A DNA stretch of 64,000 bases from CAYQTE01 sp964420285 (GCA_964420285.1 CAYQTE010000002.1:81990-145989), one strand, 5' to 3'. Shown: positions 43,151 through 51,961, counted from the stretch's first letter. Notes: generated from the sequence alone by a model not told the origin. Translations and numbers: made by a program.

Positions 43151-43636
43151 ATGTGGTGGCCAGAAACGGGAAAAGCGATCGGGTTGGCGAACCTGTGCGT
43201 TGTCATGTTGGTCGTTGCTCTATTCCATCCGAGCCGGTTGTTTCTTGAGGACTTTGGCTTGAGCCTGTGCATGTTGGCCGGCGTGCTCACCTGTGGGGAA
43301 ATGGCCCTGGTGGACGCCTGGAAAATGAAGCGGGATCGCTACGGGCTTTACGTCGACAGCTACCGGTTCTGGAAAAGAGGCGCGCTCTTGTTCCTTGCGG
43401 TGGCCGTGGTGTTGGGCATTGTCATTCCACTTTGTCATGGGCAGGAGCGAAAGGCCGATACCGATGCGGCTCTGCAGCGTCAGCATGATCGCGAGGCCGA
43501 AAGCGCGCAAATGAACACACCCGATATGATCGCTGCCCGTCAAATGATCCAGAACATGAACGAGCAACGTGCAGCAGTTGCGGGCCGGTCGCGCCCGGCC
43601 ACTTCGCCCTCCGCGGCAACGTCCCCGGCCAATTGA
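43151..43636 (+). CDS. Hypothetical small membrane protein
   Basis: A 161-residue protein from ATG 43151 (MWWPETGKAIG), though the frame is open upstream to 43013. Two or three membrane segments are visible (IGLANLCVVMLVVALF, LSLCMLAGVLTCG, GALLFLAVAVVLGIVIPLC). A hydrophilic, Gln/Met/Ala-rich tail follows (DMIAARQMIQNMNEQR). No family is recognised. It lies downstream of the helical-repeat protein and convergent with the next. Confidence 0.5.
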   Translation: MWWPETGKAIGLANLCVVMLVVALFHPSRLFLEDFGLSLCMLAGVLTCGEMALVDAWKMKRDRYGLYVDSYRFWKRGALLFLAVAVVLGIVIPLCHGQERKADTDAALQRQHDREAESAQMNTPDMIAARQMIQNMNEQRAAVAGRSRPATSPSAATSPAN

Positions 43637-43654
43637 CCGCTGGCAATCTGCCCT

Positions 43655-44323
43655 TTACCACAGCCTGTGCAGGCCGACCGTTTGCTGATCCAGCGCCGAT
43701 ATCGCGGTCTGAGCCTCCGACCAATCCAGTTCCGAGATGCTCGCCTCGACACGGGCCAAGACGACGGGACACGTCGTGCCCGCGGCCACCGGGACCGGCG
43801 ACACGCCCACCCATGCTCCCTGTGCCGGCGGCCCCTGGTACAGGCAAGTCACCGGCAAGCGGTCGCCGGCCTTGTACGGCCCACCGGCCAACCGGCCGAT
43901 GGGCGCCACGATCACCTGGACTGCGTTCTTCGGTGTCCCGCCGCCCGTGGACAGATTGACAAATGCCGCGACATGCGAGTCGTCCAGGACGAACGCGGGA
44001 ACGACGTTGCCGCTGGCGAATTTCTTCATCTGGTTTTCGATCGCTCCAAGGAGGCCGAGGACGCAAGCCCCCAGGGAAACCGAGATGGTCAGCCGCCAAT
44101 CCCAATGATGGAAGAAACCGTAGGTCGCCGAGATTACGAACATTGCCGGCACGAGCAGATAAAGGATGCCCGGATAGCAGCGGAAGAACTGGATCACCTC
44201 CAGGCGTGTCCGGCATGGATTGCCCGCCCGCGATTTGTCGCTGCGGTCCATCCATCGCACCACAAAATTCGGCCGGGCCACAGAGGCCTCAAGCTCCTCA
44301 CGCCTGTATTTGCGCGTCGCCAT
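43655..44323 (-). CDS. Membrane protein, possibly DUF3239 type
   Basis: A 222-residue protein with an N-terminal hydrophilic part, two central membrane spans (FRCYPGILYLLVPAMFVISA, ISVSLGACVLGLLGAI) and a C-terminal soluble beta-rich region (GDRLPVTCLYQGPPAQG, GTTCPVVLARVEASI). The pattern fits DUF3239-like proteins of planctomycetes, but I cannot confirm the family. It is separate from queE by 59 bp and convergent with the small membrane protein. Confidence 0.55.
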   Translation of the reverse strand: MATRKYRREELEASVARPNFVVRWMDRSDKSRAGNPCRTRLEVIQFFRCYPGILYLLVPAMFVISATYGFFHHWDWRLTISVSLGACVLGLLGAIENQMKKFASGNVVPAFVLDDSHVAAFVNLSTGGGTPKNAVQVIVAPIGRLAGGPYKAGDRLPVTCLYQGPPAQGAWVGVSPVPVAAGTTCPVVLARVEASISELDWSEAQTAISALDQQTVGLHRLW

Positions 44324-44382
44324 GCGGCTATCCTATCGCAACAGAAACCGCACACAAGCGGCCCGAACATGATGAGAAAACC

Positions 44383-45072
44383 TCACGTTCCGCGCCGGTT
44401 TCCCCATAGCTCGACGTGAAGTCTTGGGCAGTAGCGGTAGCCCAGACGCTTGCAGGAATCGGCGATCCAGGGGCCCCGCGACTGGAGGGTTTGTACGTCC
44501 GTGCCTTCGGGCATCAGCAGAACGTCCGCCGGCTCGATGTTCGTGAGTTGGGCGACGATGGTTCCGATCTCGGCCAGGTCGCCTTCGCCGGCGACGACGA
44601 ACTTGAGTTGGACATCGGGGGCCGTGTCGATGAACTTCTGGATGATGTCGATGCGCAGGCGCTGGCGGTCGTGGGCGGCGGCGTGCCGGCCGGCGTCGCG
44701 GGCGTGCGGGGTCGAGTTGCTCAGCTTGGGCGAGAGGCTGGCCAGGTCCATGACGGCCGGGGCGAAAATCGTGGCGGCGGTTTCGATGGTGAGATGCCGG
44801 CCCAGGCCGCGGAGGGCGGAAGCCAGGGGAACGATGTCAGCCATGATGAACGGCTCGCCGCCGGTGAGAACGACGTGGTGCGTGCTAAAGGACCGGACCT
44901 GCTGGACGATCTGTTCGATGGACGTGTCGGCGCCTTCGGGCTGCCAGCTTGTGTAGGGAGTATCGCACCAGACGCAGCGCAGGTTGCAGCCGCTGGTGCG
45001 CACGAAGACGCTGGGGACGCCGGAAAGTTTGCCCTCGCCCTGGATCGAATGAAAAATCTCGGCGATTTTCAT
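44383..45072 (-). CDS. queE: 7-carboxy-7-deazaguanine synthase QueE
   Basis: A 229-residue radical-SAM protein. The cluster motif is CNLRCVWC (C29, C33, C36) in SGCNLRCVWCDTPYTSWQ, preceded by the family's IAEIFHSIQGEGKLSGVPSV. The SAM region is VVLTGGEPF. It turns 6-carboxytetrahydropterin into CDG on the queuosine/7-deazaguanine route in the cytoplasm. No queC, queD or queF is next to it. It starts 7 nt after the TonB-like gene's stop on the same strand. Confidence 0.93.
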   Translation of the reverse strand: MKIAEIFHSIQGEGKLSGVPSVFVRTSGCNLRCVWCDTPYTSWQPEGADTSIEQIVQQVRSFSTHHVVLTGGEPFIMADIVPLASALRGLGRHLTIETAATIFAPAVMDLASLSPKLSNSTPHARDAGRHAAAHDRQRLRIDIIQKFIDTAPDVQLKFVVAGEGDLAEIGTIVAQLTNIEPADVLLMPEGTDVQTLQSRGPWIADSCKRLGYRYCPRLHVELWGNRRGT

Positions 45073-45079
45073 GCGCGGC

Positions 45080-46225
45080 TTATTGGAAGTTGATGGTGAT
45101 GATGATCACGTCGGAGACGGCCTTGCCGGTCTTGTCCTTGCTCGGTTCGATATTCCACTGGTACATGGCCTGAACGCAGGGGAGATCGACGTCGCCAAAG
45201 CCGCTGGAGGAGAGGATCTTGACGTCGGCGACACTGCCGGAGGGATCGATGCGGACGGCCAGTTGCACGCGTCCGCCGCCGGAGCCCAGCAGAAGGGTCT
45301 GGGCATAGGCGGTGAGATCGGGGCGTACGGTTTTGCGGAGTTTACGGCCGGTGCGGGCTTCGATGCCGCCGGGACGGACGATGACGCTGACGGATTTATT
45401 GAAGGGATCGGAGTCGGACTCGCCGGGTGCGACGGGGCTACCGCCGCCGCCCCCGCCGCCGGGCGGCGCGGGAGGCGGTGAGGCCGGTGACGGCGGATTG
45501 GCATTGGCCGGGGCCGGTTCGGGTGGATGAGTTGGAGATGGCGCGGCGGGTGTTGGTTGCGCAGGCGGCGATGGCGGCGTGGCTGGCGACGGCTGATTTG
45601 GGGGCGTGGCTGGCGGTGGTGTGGCCGGCGCTGGATTGTGAGGTATGGCGATGGCCACGGCGGTGGAATTGGTTTGTCCAGCGTCGGGAATATCGGCCGG
45701 AGCGAGCGTCGTGGTCAGCGCCGAATTGGGGGATGGCGCGTGCAGTGGCGCCGGCGCATCGGCCGCATGCACGGGAGGCGGAGTCGACGGCGGCTTGGGC
45801 GCTGAAACGGCGTCGGCCGGCGACGGAGTCAATAGCGATTCAGCGGCGACGATTAGCGGCGGGGTTTGGGGCGGGCTGGCGTTGGCGGCGGCACTTTGCG
45901 ATGGCGAGGGCGATCCGGGCTGGCCGGGAACGCCCTGGGGATCACGGCTGAGCAGAGCCTGGACCTGCTCGCCATCGGGCGCCAGCAGCGGCTGGTCGCC
46001 GATTTCGGATTGGGCGGACTGGCCGCGGCCCTGTTCCTCGCCAAAGGCGTTGGGGGAATTGAAGACGGAGACATCGGCCACGGCGCGTTGGCGCGGGATC
46101 GGCGCCGACAGGTACAGATGGGAGAGCTCGTGCGCGTATTGCACCAGGGCCGTGTCGAACACGGCGCCGTGCAGGAGAAGTGAGACGCAGAGTCCCACGG
46201 TGAGGCTTCGATCGGCCCAGCGCAT
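45080..46225 (-). CDS. TonB-like energy-transducer protein, very Pro-rich
   Basis: A 381-residue protein with a membrane anchor at the N-terminus (TVGLCVSLLLHGAVFDTALV). A periplasmic linker of about 160 residues follows, dominated by Pro and Ala. After a Gly run comes a TonB C-terminal domain (GGRVQLAVRIDPSGSVADVK, AMYQWNIEPSKDKTGK). TonB proteins pass membrane energy to outer-membrane receptors; no ExbB or ExbD is here. The linker is strongly biased and makes antisense frames look open. ATG 46225 is used, as the longer start is TTG. Confidence 0.75.
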   Translation of the reverse strand: MRWADRSLTVGLCVSLLLHGAVFDTALVQYAHELSHLYLSAPIPRQRAVADVSVFNSPNAFGEEQGRGQSAQSEIGDQPLLAPDGEQVQALLSRDPQGVPGQPGSPSPSQSAAANASPPQTPPLIVAAESLLTPSPADAVSAPKPPSTPPPVHAADAPAPLHAPSPNSALTTTLAPADIPDAGQTNSTAVAIAIPHNPAPATPPPATPPNQPSPATPPSPPAQPTPAAPSPTHPPEPAPANANPPSPASPPPAPPGGGGGGGSPVAPGESDSDPFNKSVSVIVRPGGIEARTGRKLRKTVRPDLTAYAQTLLLGSGGGRVQLAVRIDPSGSVADVKILSSSGFGDVDLPCVQAMYQWNIEPSKDKTGKAVSDVIIITINFQ

Positions 46226-46249
46226 AGTCAATTGGTATTATAATCGACA

Positions 46250-46669
46250 TTATCTGGTTTTCGGAAAAACTTCGATGCCCAGGGCGGGCGCGCAGGCTCG
46301 AATCGCGGCATCGAACGTGGCAATCGGGGCGAATTGGCGCACCGCAAGCTCGACATAGGTGGCATTGTATGCGGTAAGCCGGTGCGCTCGTCCAAGGGCG
46401 ATGATGGCGTCGCTGATTCGGTGTCTGGGCGCATCGTCGGTTTGAATTGGAAGCGCCCGCACCAGTTTCAGGAACGCGGCCAACTCCGCCGGGGTTTTGC
46501 GCCCCCGCCGCTCGCCTATAAGAATGCCGTTCTCAAGCTCGGTCCACCAAAGCGGCGGAACAAGCAGCCCGTCTTTTTCGACCTGCGGAAGAATTCTGAG
46601 GGCGTCGGCGGTGTGGTCTTCTTCAAACAACCAGGCCAGCACGAGAGACATGTCGACGATAACACTCAA
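46250..46669 (-). CDS. PIN-domain toxin (VapC type) with apparent active-site D-to-N change
   Basis: A 139-residue PIN protein. D6 (MSVIVDMSLVLAW) and E44 (WWTELENGI) are as in VapC. The third acidic position, normally YDA, reads LTAYNATYVELAV with Asn at 102; a single G-to-A change of a GAT codon would give this. The fourth, D120, is in PIATFDAAIR. VapC toxins cut RNA with metal bound to these acids, so this copy may be inactive. Its start overlaps the antitoxin stop by 4 nt. Confidence 0.85.
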   Translation of the reverse strand: MSVIVDMSLVLAWLFEEDHTADALRILPQVEKDGLLVPPLWWTELENGILIGERRGRKTPAELAAFLKLVRALPIQTDDAPRHRISDAIIALGRAHRLTAYNATYVELAVRQFAPIATFDAAIRACAPALGIEVFPKTR

Positions 46670-46905
46670 CGCCGTCCCTCTTCAATGAGATTCCGGATCG
46701 TAACGCCTTTGGGAAGTGGCGTGCGGGGAAAGGCGACAAGCCCCCGCACGGCCTGGGCGACATCCTCCCGCCGTTCCCTGTCCGGAGGCAAAATCCGCGC
46801 GATCGGCTTGCCATGTCGAGTGACAGTGACGGCCTGACCGCGCCCAACGGCGTCGAGAATCTCCGACAGGTGGGTCTTGAGTTCATAGCTGCCAACGGAT
46901 CGCAT
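46666..46905 (-). CDS. Phd/YefM-family antitoxin (VapB type)
   Basis: A 79-residue antitoxin: MRSVGSYELKTHLSEILDAV is the Phd/YefM DNA-binding N-terminus, followed by GQAVTVTRHGKPIARILPPD. The C-terminal part (FPRTPLPKGVTIRNLIEEG) would hold the toxin. It overlaps the PIN gene by 4 nt. A perfect palindrome lies 8 bp before ATG 46905, consistent with autoregulation. Confidence 0.88.
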   Translation of the reverse strand: MRSVGSYELKTHLSEILDAVGRGQAVTVTRHGKPIARILPPDRERREDVAQAVRGLVAFPRTPLPKGVTIRNLIEEGRR

Positions 46906-46912
46906 AAACACC

Positions 46913-46935
46913 TCTGGTCTGAAATTTAGACCAGA
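46913..46935. promoter_or_regulatory. Operator palindrome of the Phd/PIN module
   Basis: TCTGGTCT and AGACCAGA are perfect 8-bp inverted repeats around GAAATTT, starting 8 bp upstream of the antitoxin ATG. Phd-type antitoxins repress their own operon by binding such repeats. Few AT-rich positions exist elsewhere here, so the promoter probably overlaps it. Confidence 0.65.
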
Positions 46936-47084
46936 ATCAAGCGCAAAGCAAATCTCAAGTCGTGGGCATCCGGCATTGGGTGTTGCCACGGAAGTCGCCG
47001 AAGCGGCGCTGGGCAAGGCGCTGGCGAAAATCAAGCCTTGGGCTGCTGGCGTGCAGATCGAACGAGCCCGCATGCGGCGATTTC

Positions 47085-47684
47085 CTACATCTCGTCGCGG
47101 TAGTCGTTGTCGGTGAGGAATTGGATGGCCTGATCGACGGTGGGGGCGACGTGGAGGAATTTGCGGACGGCGGGCTTGATGAACTGGTGTTCGGCGGCGT
47201 AGTCGATCATCTTCAGGAGCGGGTCGTAGAAGTTGTCGATGTTGAGCAGGACGATCGGCTTTTCGTGGAAGCCAAGGCTGCGGCTGACCAGCGTGTCGAA
47301 GAGTTCGTCGAGCGTGCCGATGCCGCCGGGGATGGCGACGAAGGCATCGCCGTGTTGTTCGAGGAGGGTTTTTCGGTCGCGCATATTGGCCGAGACAATG
47401 AGCTCGTCGCAGCGATCGTCGCCCAGGCCCTTGTCGATGAAGAATTGTGGAGTGATTCCGACGACGCGGGCGCCGGCGTCGCGCGCGGCGTCGGCCAGCA
47501 CTCCCATCAGGCCGGTGTAGTTGCCGCCGTAAACAAGGCTCCAGCCGGCGTGGCCGATGGCCCGGCCCAGTTCGGCGGCGGCCTCGGTGAATTGGGTGGC
47601 GGTGGTGTGGCTGGCGGCGCAAAAGACGACGACCGAGCGGATCGGGCGGTGCGTTTGCAGTTTGGGGGAGATGGTTTCGGTCAT
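47085..47684 (-). CDS. LOG-family nucleotide phosphoribohydrolase
   Basis: A 199-residue LOG/TIGR00730 protein: VVVFCAASH, VYGGNYTGLMGVLADAA, MRDRKTLLEQHGDAFVAIPG and GGIGTLDELFDTLVSRSLGF contain the family's MxxRK and GGxGTxxE motifs. LOG enzymes release the base from nucleoside 5'-monophosphates, giving ribose 5-phosphate. Its start overlaps the upstream deoxyribosyltransferase-like gene by 4 nt, so the two are co-made. The C-terminal 40 residues end in a charged tail (FLTDNDYRDEM). Confidence 0.9.
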   Translation of the reverse strand: MTETISPKLQTHRPIRSVVVFCAASHTTATQFTEAAAELGRAIGHAGWSLVYGGNYTGLMGVLADAARDAGARVVGITPQFFIDKGLGDDRCDELIVSANMRDRKTLLEQHGDAFVAIPGGIGTLDELFDTLVSRSLGFHEKPIVLLNIDNFYDPLLKMIDYAAEHQFIKPAVRKFLHVAPTVDQAIQFLTDNDYRDEM

Positions 47685-48769
47685 GGCTGGCTGATGTATC
47701 CCTTGGTGCGGAAGAATTCGACGGCCTGATCGACGCTGGTGAAGACGCGGGTGGCGGTCTTGGTGACAAAGGGCGAGGGCATCGAGCGGCATTCCCAGAC
47801 GACGTAGACTTCCTTGCCGGCTTCGTAGGCGTGGTGAAGCTCGCGTTCGACGCCGCTGGAAAGGGCGGGCTTGCCGCCGGGCAGTTCGGGGACAAGGCTG
47901 ACGATCATGTCGCTCTGGTCGATCATCTTGAAATCGCGGGCGTAGACCTGGCCCATGATATCGCTGGAGACTTGGGCGATATCGGCGGTCTTGAGGACCA
48001 CCGGCTTATCCGCGCCGGCGACGGTGATGGTCGAAAGTCCCTGCGCCATGGCGGCCAGAGCCTGGGTGTGGAGGGTCATTTCATCCACGTCGGCGGGGTC
48101 GAAGCAGACGAAATTGCGGCGGATGGTCTCCTTGAACGAGTCGATGCGGGCCAGCGTGTCCGGGAGGTCCATCACGTGCGTCATCGGGAAGGAGAGATAC
48201 GCCCGCTTGCGATTGGATTCGAACAGCAGGCTGAAGACGGTGGCGGCGGTGGTGGCGTGGCGGCCGCGGCCGATCATGTAGAAGTGGCCGTATCCGCGCG
48301 CGATATTGGCGAGGATTTCCGTGGCCAGCAGTTCCTCCTCGCGCCAGACGAGAATGTCTTTGAGGGAGTGATCGACCTCGTGATCGCGGGCCAGTCGCTC
48401 GTGGACGCATTCGACGTTGTCCATCAGCGTGAGATAGACATCGGCGTTGAAGGCCTTGATCTGGTCGAAATCGAACGCGCTGAACAGGCCGTGGCTCCAG
48501 CGAAACGTCGCGTGCGTGTTGACCAGCACGTGTTCATGGCGTTCGGCCTCGCGGATGATCTCCTTGAAGGCGGAACGCCGCAGGGCGGCCAGGCGTGTGA
48601 TGGGCAGATTGAGAATCCGCCCCGGCGGCACATCAGGCGCCTCGCGGTACATCATTTCGCCGACGTGATAGAGTTGGAGGTCGATGCCGTGGCGCTGGGC
48701 CTCGGCGCGGACCAACTCCAGGTAAGGCCCCTTGTCAACGCCGACTTGTCCGGTCATGAGAGCGCGCAT
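47681..48769 (-). CDS. P-loop-like plus nucleoside deoxyribosyltransferase-like fusion protein
   Basis: A 362-residue protein with two parts. The N-terminus MRALMTGQVGVDKGPYLELV resembles an adenylate-kinase-type P-loop but reads GQVGVDKG without the usual GK[ST], so nucleotide binding may be changed or lost. The middle (VNTHATFRWSHGLFSAFDFD, ILVWREEELLATEILA) looks conserved. The C-terminal 120 residues have the SLOG/deoxyribosyltransferase-like pattern MIDQSDMIVSLVPELPGG followed by SSGVERELHHAYEAGKEVYV. A protein of this architecture is recalled from other planctomycetes. It is coupled to the LOG gene, another nucleotide-base hydrolase fold. Confidence 0.65.
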   Translation of the reverse strand: MRALMTGQVGVDKGPYLELVRAEAQRHGIDLQLYHVGEMMYREAPDVPPGRILNLPITRLAALRRSAFKEIIREAERHEHVLVNTHATFRWSHGLFSAFDFDQIKAFNADVYLTLMDNVECVHERLARDHEVDHSLKDILVWREEELLATEILANIARGYGHFYMIGRGRHATTAATVFSLLFESNRKRAYLSFPMTHVMDLPDTLARIDSFKETIRRNFVCFDPADVDEMTLHTQALAAMAQGLSTITVAGADKPVVLKTADIAQVSSDIMGQVYARDFKMIDQSDMIVSLVPELPGGKPALSSGVERELHHAYEAGKEVYVVWECRSMPSPFVTKTATRVFTSVDQAVEFFRTKGYISQP

Positions 48770-48942
48770 AATTCACCGGGTGCATCATACCGTGAACCGG
48801 GCGGGATTGGATTGCCGCGCGGGGCGGATATGGGATTTTCATAGGTGGATTTTGTTCATTTAGCGCCTCGCTCATCATTTGCTCGCGCTGCGCGAACAAT
48901 GGCGGGGCGGCCGGTCGCGGATTCTTCCCGAGTAGTTCTTGA

Positions 48943-49452
48943 CTATCCACCGGGCAACGCCGCGCGCTGCCGGGCTTTGAATTCCTCGTGTTGCTTCAAA
49001 AGCCCCTCGAGTGTTTGGGGCTTTACGCGAAAATTCGTTGCCTGCAACTTATCGAAGGCAGCCTTGAGATCAGGGATGACACCGGCATTTGCAGCATCCA
49101 GCAGCATGGCGGTTGTCCGCAGCGTGCGGATGTTGCGGGCAATGGCCGCCTCGCGGCCGCGGGTTTCGTCAATCAGCAAAATGTCCGCCCTGAGTTCCCG
49201 AGCGAGGCTTATGGCGGCGAGTTCTCCCTTGTCGATGTCGGCAATGGCTTCCAGTTCTGATGGCGTGCGTACAGTCAGCCACGCGGGAGCGGACTGGATA
49301 AAGCTGCGAACTTCGATGGGTCGCTTCTCGCTCGCCAGTTCGGCCGCCACTTCCGCAGGAATGATGACAGACCCATACAGTTTCGGCAGCGCGTCCACAT
49401 GCCCGATCTTCAGGAGGCCGACAAAGGGAGATGAATCAGAAACCACCAGCAT
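48943..49452 (-). CDS. DUF3368/PIN-like toxin
   Basis: A 169-residue PIN-fold protein: SDSSPFVGLLKIGHVDALP, then IDKGELAAISLARELRADIL and LIDETRGREAAIARN, with acidic residues in the PIN positions. DUF3368 proteins are toxins paired with UPF0175 antitoxins, as here. Its ATG overlaps the antitoxin stop by one base (TGATG). The C-terminal 40 residues are extra helical sequence. Confidence 0.85.
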   Translation of the reverse strand: MLVVSDSSPFVGLLKIGHVDALPKLYGSVIIPAEVAAELASEKRPIEVRSFIQSAPAWLTVRTPSELEAIADIDKGELAAISLARELRADILLIDETRGREAAIARNIRTLRTTAMLLDAANAGVIPDLKAAFDKLQATNFRVKPQTLEGLLKQHEEFKARQRAALPGG

Positions 49453-49724
49453 CAGCAGCCAGACGTTCGGAGTTCCTGCACGGCACGGACTTCCGCAAGG
49501 TGCTCCTCGAGCGTGCCAAGGTCTTCCGTGACTTTGTGCTTGTGGAGAACCTCCTCAGTTTCGAAACGGTCAAGCCGCAATGCTTGGGAAAGCGCATGGT
49601 GAGTAAGCTGGCCACGACGATAAAGGTCGACCAGAATGATCTCCCTCGCCTGCGACTCAAGGCCGGGATTCTGTGCACGGATCCGTTGCTCCACGTCGTC
49701 GGGCAGGTCAATTGTCAGGACCAT
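49452..49724 (-). CDS. UPF0175 antitoxin
   Basis: A 90-residue protein starting MVLTIDLPDDVEQRI, with EIILVDLYRRGQLTHHALSQ in the UPF0175 pattern, a ribbon-helix-helix-like DNA-binding antitoxin. It precedes and overlaps the DUF3368 gene by one base. No clear operator palindrome is seen in the 78 bp upstream. Confidence 0.82.
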   Translation of the reverse strand: MVLTIDLPDDVEQRIRAQNPGLESQAREIILVDLYRRGQLTHHALSQALRLDRFETEEVLHKHKVTEDLGTLEEHLAEVRAVQELRTSGC

Positions 49725-49802
49725 ACGTCACCTATGCCGTAATTGTAGCACGAAACGCAAAGAAAGCATGTTCTTTAATTCCGTTTGCGCGCGGGGCGAG
49801 GC

Positions 49803-50945
49803 TTATTTTTCCGCCGCGGAGCGCCATTCGTCAAACCGCTTAAGCTGGTCGTGCGTGACGCTCGGGCTGGTGTCGTGGATCACATCCTCGATGATCTGAA
49901 CGGTGATGGATTCCTCCTTGCCCGTGGCGACGATCTGCAAGAACGGGATCGTGGCCGCGCGGTCGCAGATGTATTTGATGTCGGCACCACTGTAGCCCTC
50001 AAGGCGATGGGCCAGATCGGCCAGATTCACATCATCCGCCAGCGGGCGGTGGGCGAGATAGATGTCGAGCATCTTGCTGCGGGCGGCCAAATCGGGCAGC
50101 GGGATGTAGATTTTCTCATCGAATCGGCCGGGGCGAAGGACGGCCGGATCGAGCTGCCAGGGGCAGTTGGTGGCGCCCATGAAGAGGACGGCCCGGCCGG
50201 CTTTCTTGTCGAAGCCTTCCATGCCCTGAAGGATTTGCGGGACGACGCGCTGCATGACGCTGGAGCCTTCATCGCGGCGGGCGGGAACCAGGGCTTCGAT
50301 CTCGTCGATGAAGATGATGGAGCGCGGCTCGGCCGCGGCGGCATCGAAGAGTTTCTTAATGTTCTGCTCGGCCTCGCCGACCCATTTGCTGAGCAGATCG
50401 GCGGCGGAAACGACGAAAAAGGCGGCGTCGATCTCACCGGCGGTGGCGCGGGCCAGAAGCGTTTTACCCGTGCCGGGCGGCCCATAGAGAAGCACGCCGC
50501 CGCCGGGATTAACGCCGAATTTTGCGGCCAGTTCGGGGTGCTCCAGCGGATAGACCATCTTGAGGCGGACGTCTTCCTTCACATCGTCGAGGCCGGCAAC
50601 GTCTTTGAACCGGATGGCGGGCTTTTCCTTGACGATCCATTTGTCGGCCGATGGTGAGGAATCCGATTCGCTGCTGGCCGAGGGCGCCGATCGCGAATTG
50701 CCGGCCGGCGTGGCGCGGCGGTTTTCCTTTTTGGCGGCATCGCAATCGCGGGCCAGCTCGAGGAGTTTGGCGGCCATGTCGCGGCGGCCCTGGCGGAGTT
50801 CGTCGCTCTGGGCCTCCTTGGAGAGGATCATCATGGCGCGAGCGGCCTCGAGGAGATAAATCCGCGCCGAGTCCCATTGCCCGACACGGCGGGCGTCCAG
50901 GCCCTTTTGCTTGTAGCGCTCGAATGTGTCCCACGCGAGGGTCAT
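49803..50945 (-). CDS. Vps4/katanin-like AAA ATPase with MIT-like N-domain
   Basis: A 380-residue protein. The first 75 residues form a helical bundle with MIT-domain character (GQWDSARIYLLEAARAMMIL, MAAKLLELARDCDAAKKEN). A Ser-rich linker leads to an AAA domain: Walker A GPPGTGKT at 155-162, pore loop KWVGEAE at 187, Walker B IIFIDEIEAL at 210, and second region GATNCPWQLDPAVLRPGRFD. In eukaryotes this layout is Vps4, which disassembles ESCRT-III. The MIT assignment is by eye and the bacterial function is unknown. It is separated by 251 bp from the divergent kduD. Confidence 0.8.
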   Translation of the reverse strand: MTLAWDTFERYKQKGLDARRVGQWDSARIYLLEAARAMMILSKEAQSDELRQGRRDMAAKLLELARDCDAAKKENRRATPAGNSRSAPSASSESDSSPSADKWIVKEKPAIRFKDVAGLDDVKEDVRLKMVYPLEHPELAAKFGVNPGGGVLLYGPPGTGKTLLARATAGEIDAAFFVVSAADLLSKWVGEAEQNIKKLFDAAAAEPRSIIFIDEIEALVPARRDEGSSVMQRVVPQILQGMEGFDKKAGRAVLFMGATNCPWQLDPAVLRPGRFDEKIYIPLPDLAARSKMLDIYLAHRPLADDVNLADLAHRLEGYSGADIKYICDRAATIPFLQIVATGKEESITVQIIEDVIHDTSPSVTHDQLKRFDEWRSAAEK

Positions 50946-51196
50946 GGGGAGGGATATTAGCCACTCGGGTTCGCTCTGACGAGCGGGGCAGTCCCTCCCG
51001 CAGATCGCCTGTCCTCGCGTTCTCCTTCTCCACGGCTCTGGTCGTGTCCTCGATCAGGGCACGACCCGTCAACGTGCCCGTTTGGATACCCCCGTCCATC
51101 GCGGTATAGTACCGGCCGGATTGCACGCGGATGGCTGAGTTCACCCGCCTGCTATGGCCGACACGCTTTGTTGCACGGTTCTTTTAGGAGTTCTTC

Positions 51197-51961
51197 ATGG
51201 GAATTCTCGATCTCTTCAAACTGGACGGAAAAGTCGCGATAGTCACCGGCGGGGCGCGCGGACTGGGCCAGGGTCTGGCGCTGGGTCTGGCCGAGGCCGG
51301 CGCCGACGTCGCGGTCGTCGATGTGCTCGATCAGGCGGAAACGGTGGCCGAGATCAAGAAACGCGGCCGCAACGGCGTGGCCATCACCGCCGATCTCTCC
51401 AAGACCGCCGACATCCCCCGCATCATCGACACCACCGTCAAGACGCTGGGCCATATCGACATTCTCTGCAACAACGCCGGCATCATCCGCCGCGCCGACC
51501 TGGTCGATTTCTCCGAGAAGGACTGGGACGACGTCATCAACATCAACCAGCGCACGCTCTTTTTCCTCTCGCAGGCGGTGGCCAAGCAGATGATCAAGCA
51601 GGGCAAGGGCGGCCGGATCATCAACACCGCGTCGATGCTCTCTTTCCAGGGCGGAATCCGCGTGCCGTCCTACACCGCCAGCAAGAGCGCCGTCATGGGC
51701 CTGACGCGGCTGTTCGCCAACGAACTGGCGCCGCACAAGATCAACGTCAACGCCATCGCCCCCGGTTACATGGCCACCGACAACACCGCGCCGCTTCGCG
51801 CCGATGACAAGCGCAGCGCCGAAATCCTGGGCCGCATCCCCGCCGGTCGATGGGGAACGCCGGCCGATCTGCAGGGCGTGGTCGTGTTCCTGGCGTCGGC
51901 GGCATCGGAATATCTGACGGGCTACACCATCGCCGTCGATGGCGGCTGGCTGGCGCGATAG
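51197..51961 (+). CDS. kduD: 2-dehydro-3-deoxy-D-gluconate 5-dehydrogenase KduD-like SDR
   Basis: A 254-residue short-chain dehydrogenase. The NAD-binding TGGARGLGQG, then NNAGI, and the catalytic Ser/Tyr/Lys in NTASMLSFQGGIRVPSYTASK are all present. The C-terminal GYMATDNTAPLRADDKR and RIPAGRWGTPADLQ are typical of KduD, which acts in pectin or uronate breakdown. AGGAG lies 7 nt before the ATG. It is followed 21 nt later by an FkbM methyltransferase, an odd neighbour for a catabolic enzyme, so a related SDR role cannot be excluded. Confidence 0.85.
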   Translation: MGILDLFKLDGKVAIVTGGARGLGQGLALGLAEAGADVAVVDVLDQAETVAEIKKRGRNGVAITADLSKTADIPRIIDTTVKTLGHIDILCNNAGIIRRADLVDFSEKDWDDVININQRTLFFLSQAVAKQMIKQGKGGRIINTASMLSFQGGIRVPSYTASKSAVMGLTRLFANELAPHKINVNAIAPGYMATDNTAPLRADDKRSAEILGRIPAGRWGTPADLQGVVVFLASAASEYLTGYTIAVDGGWLAR

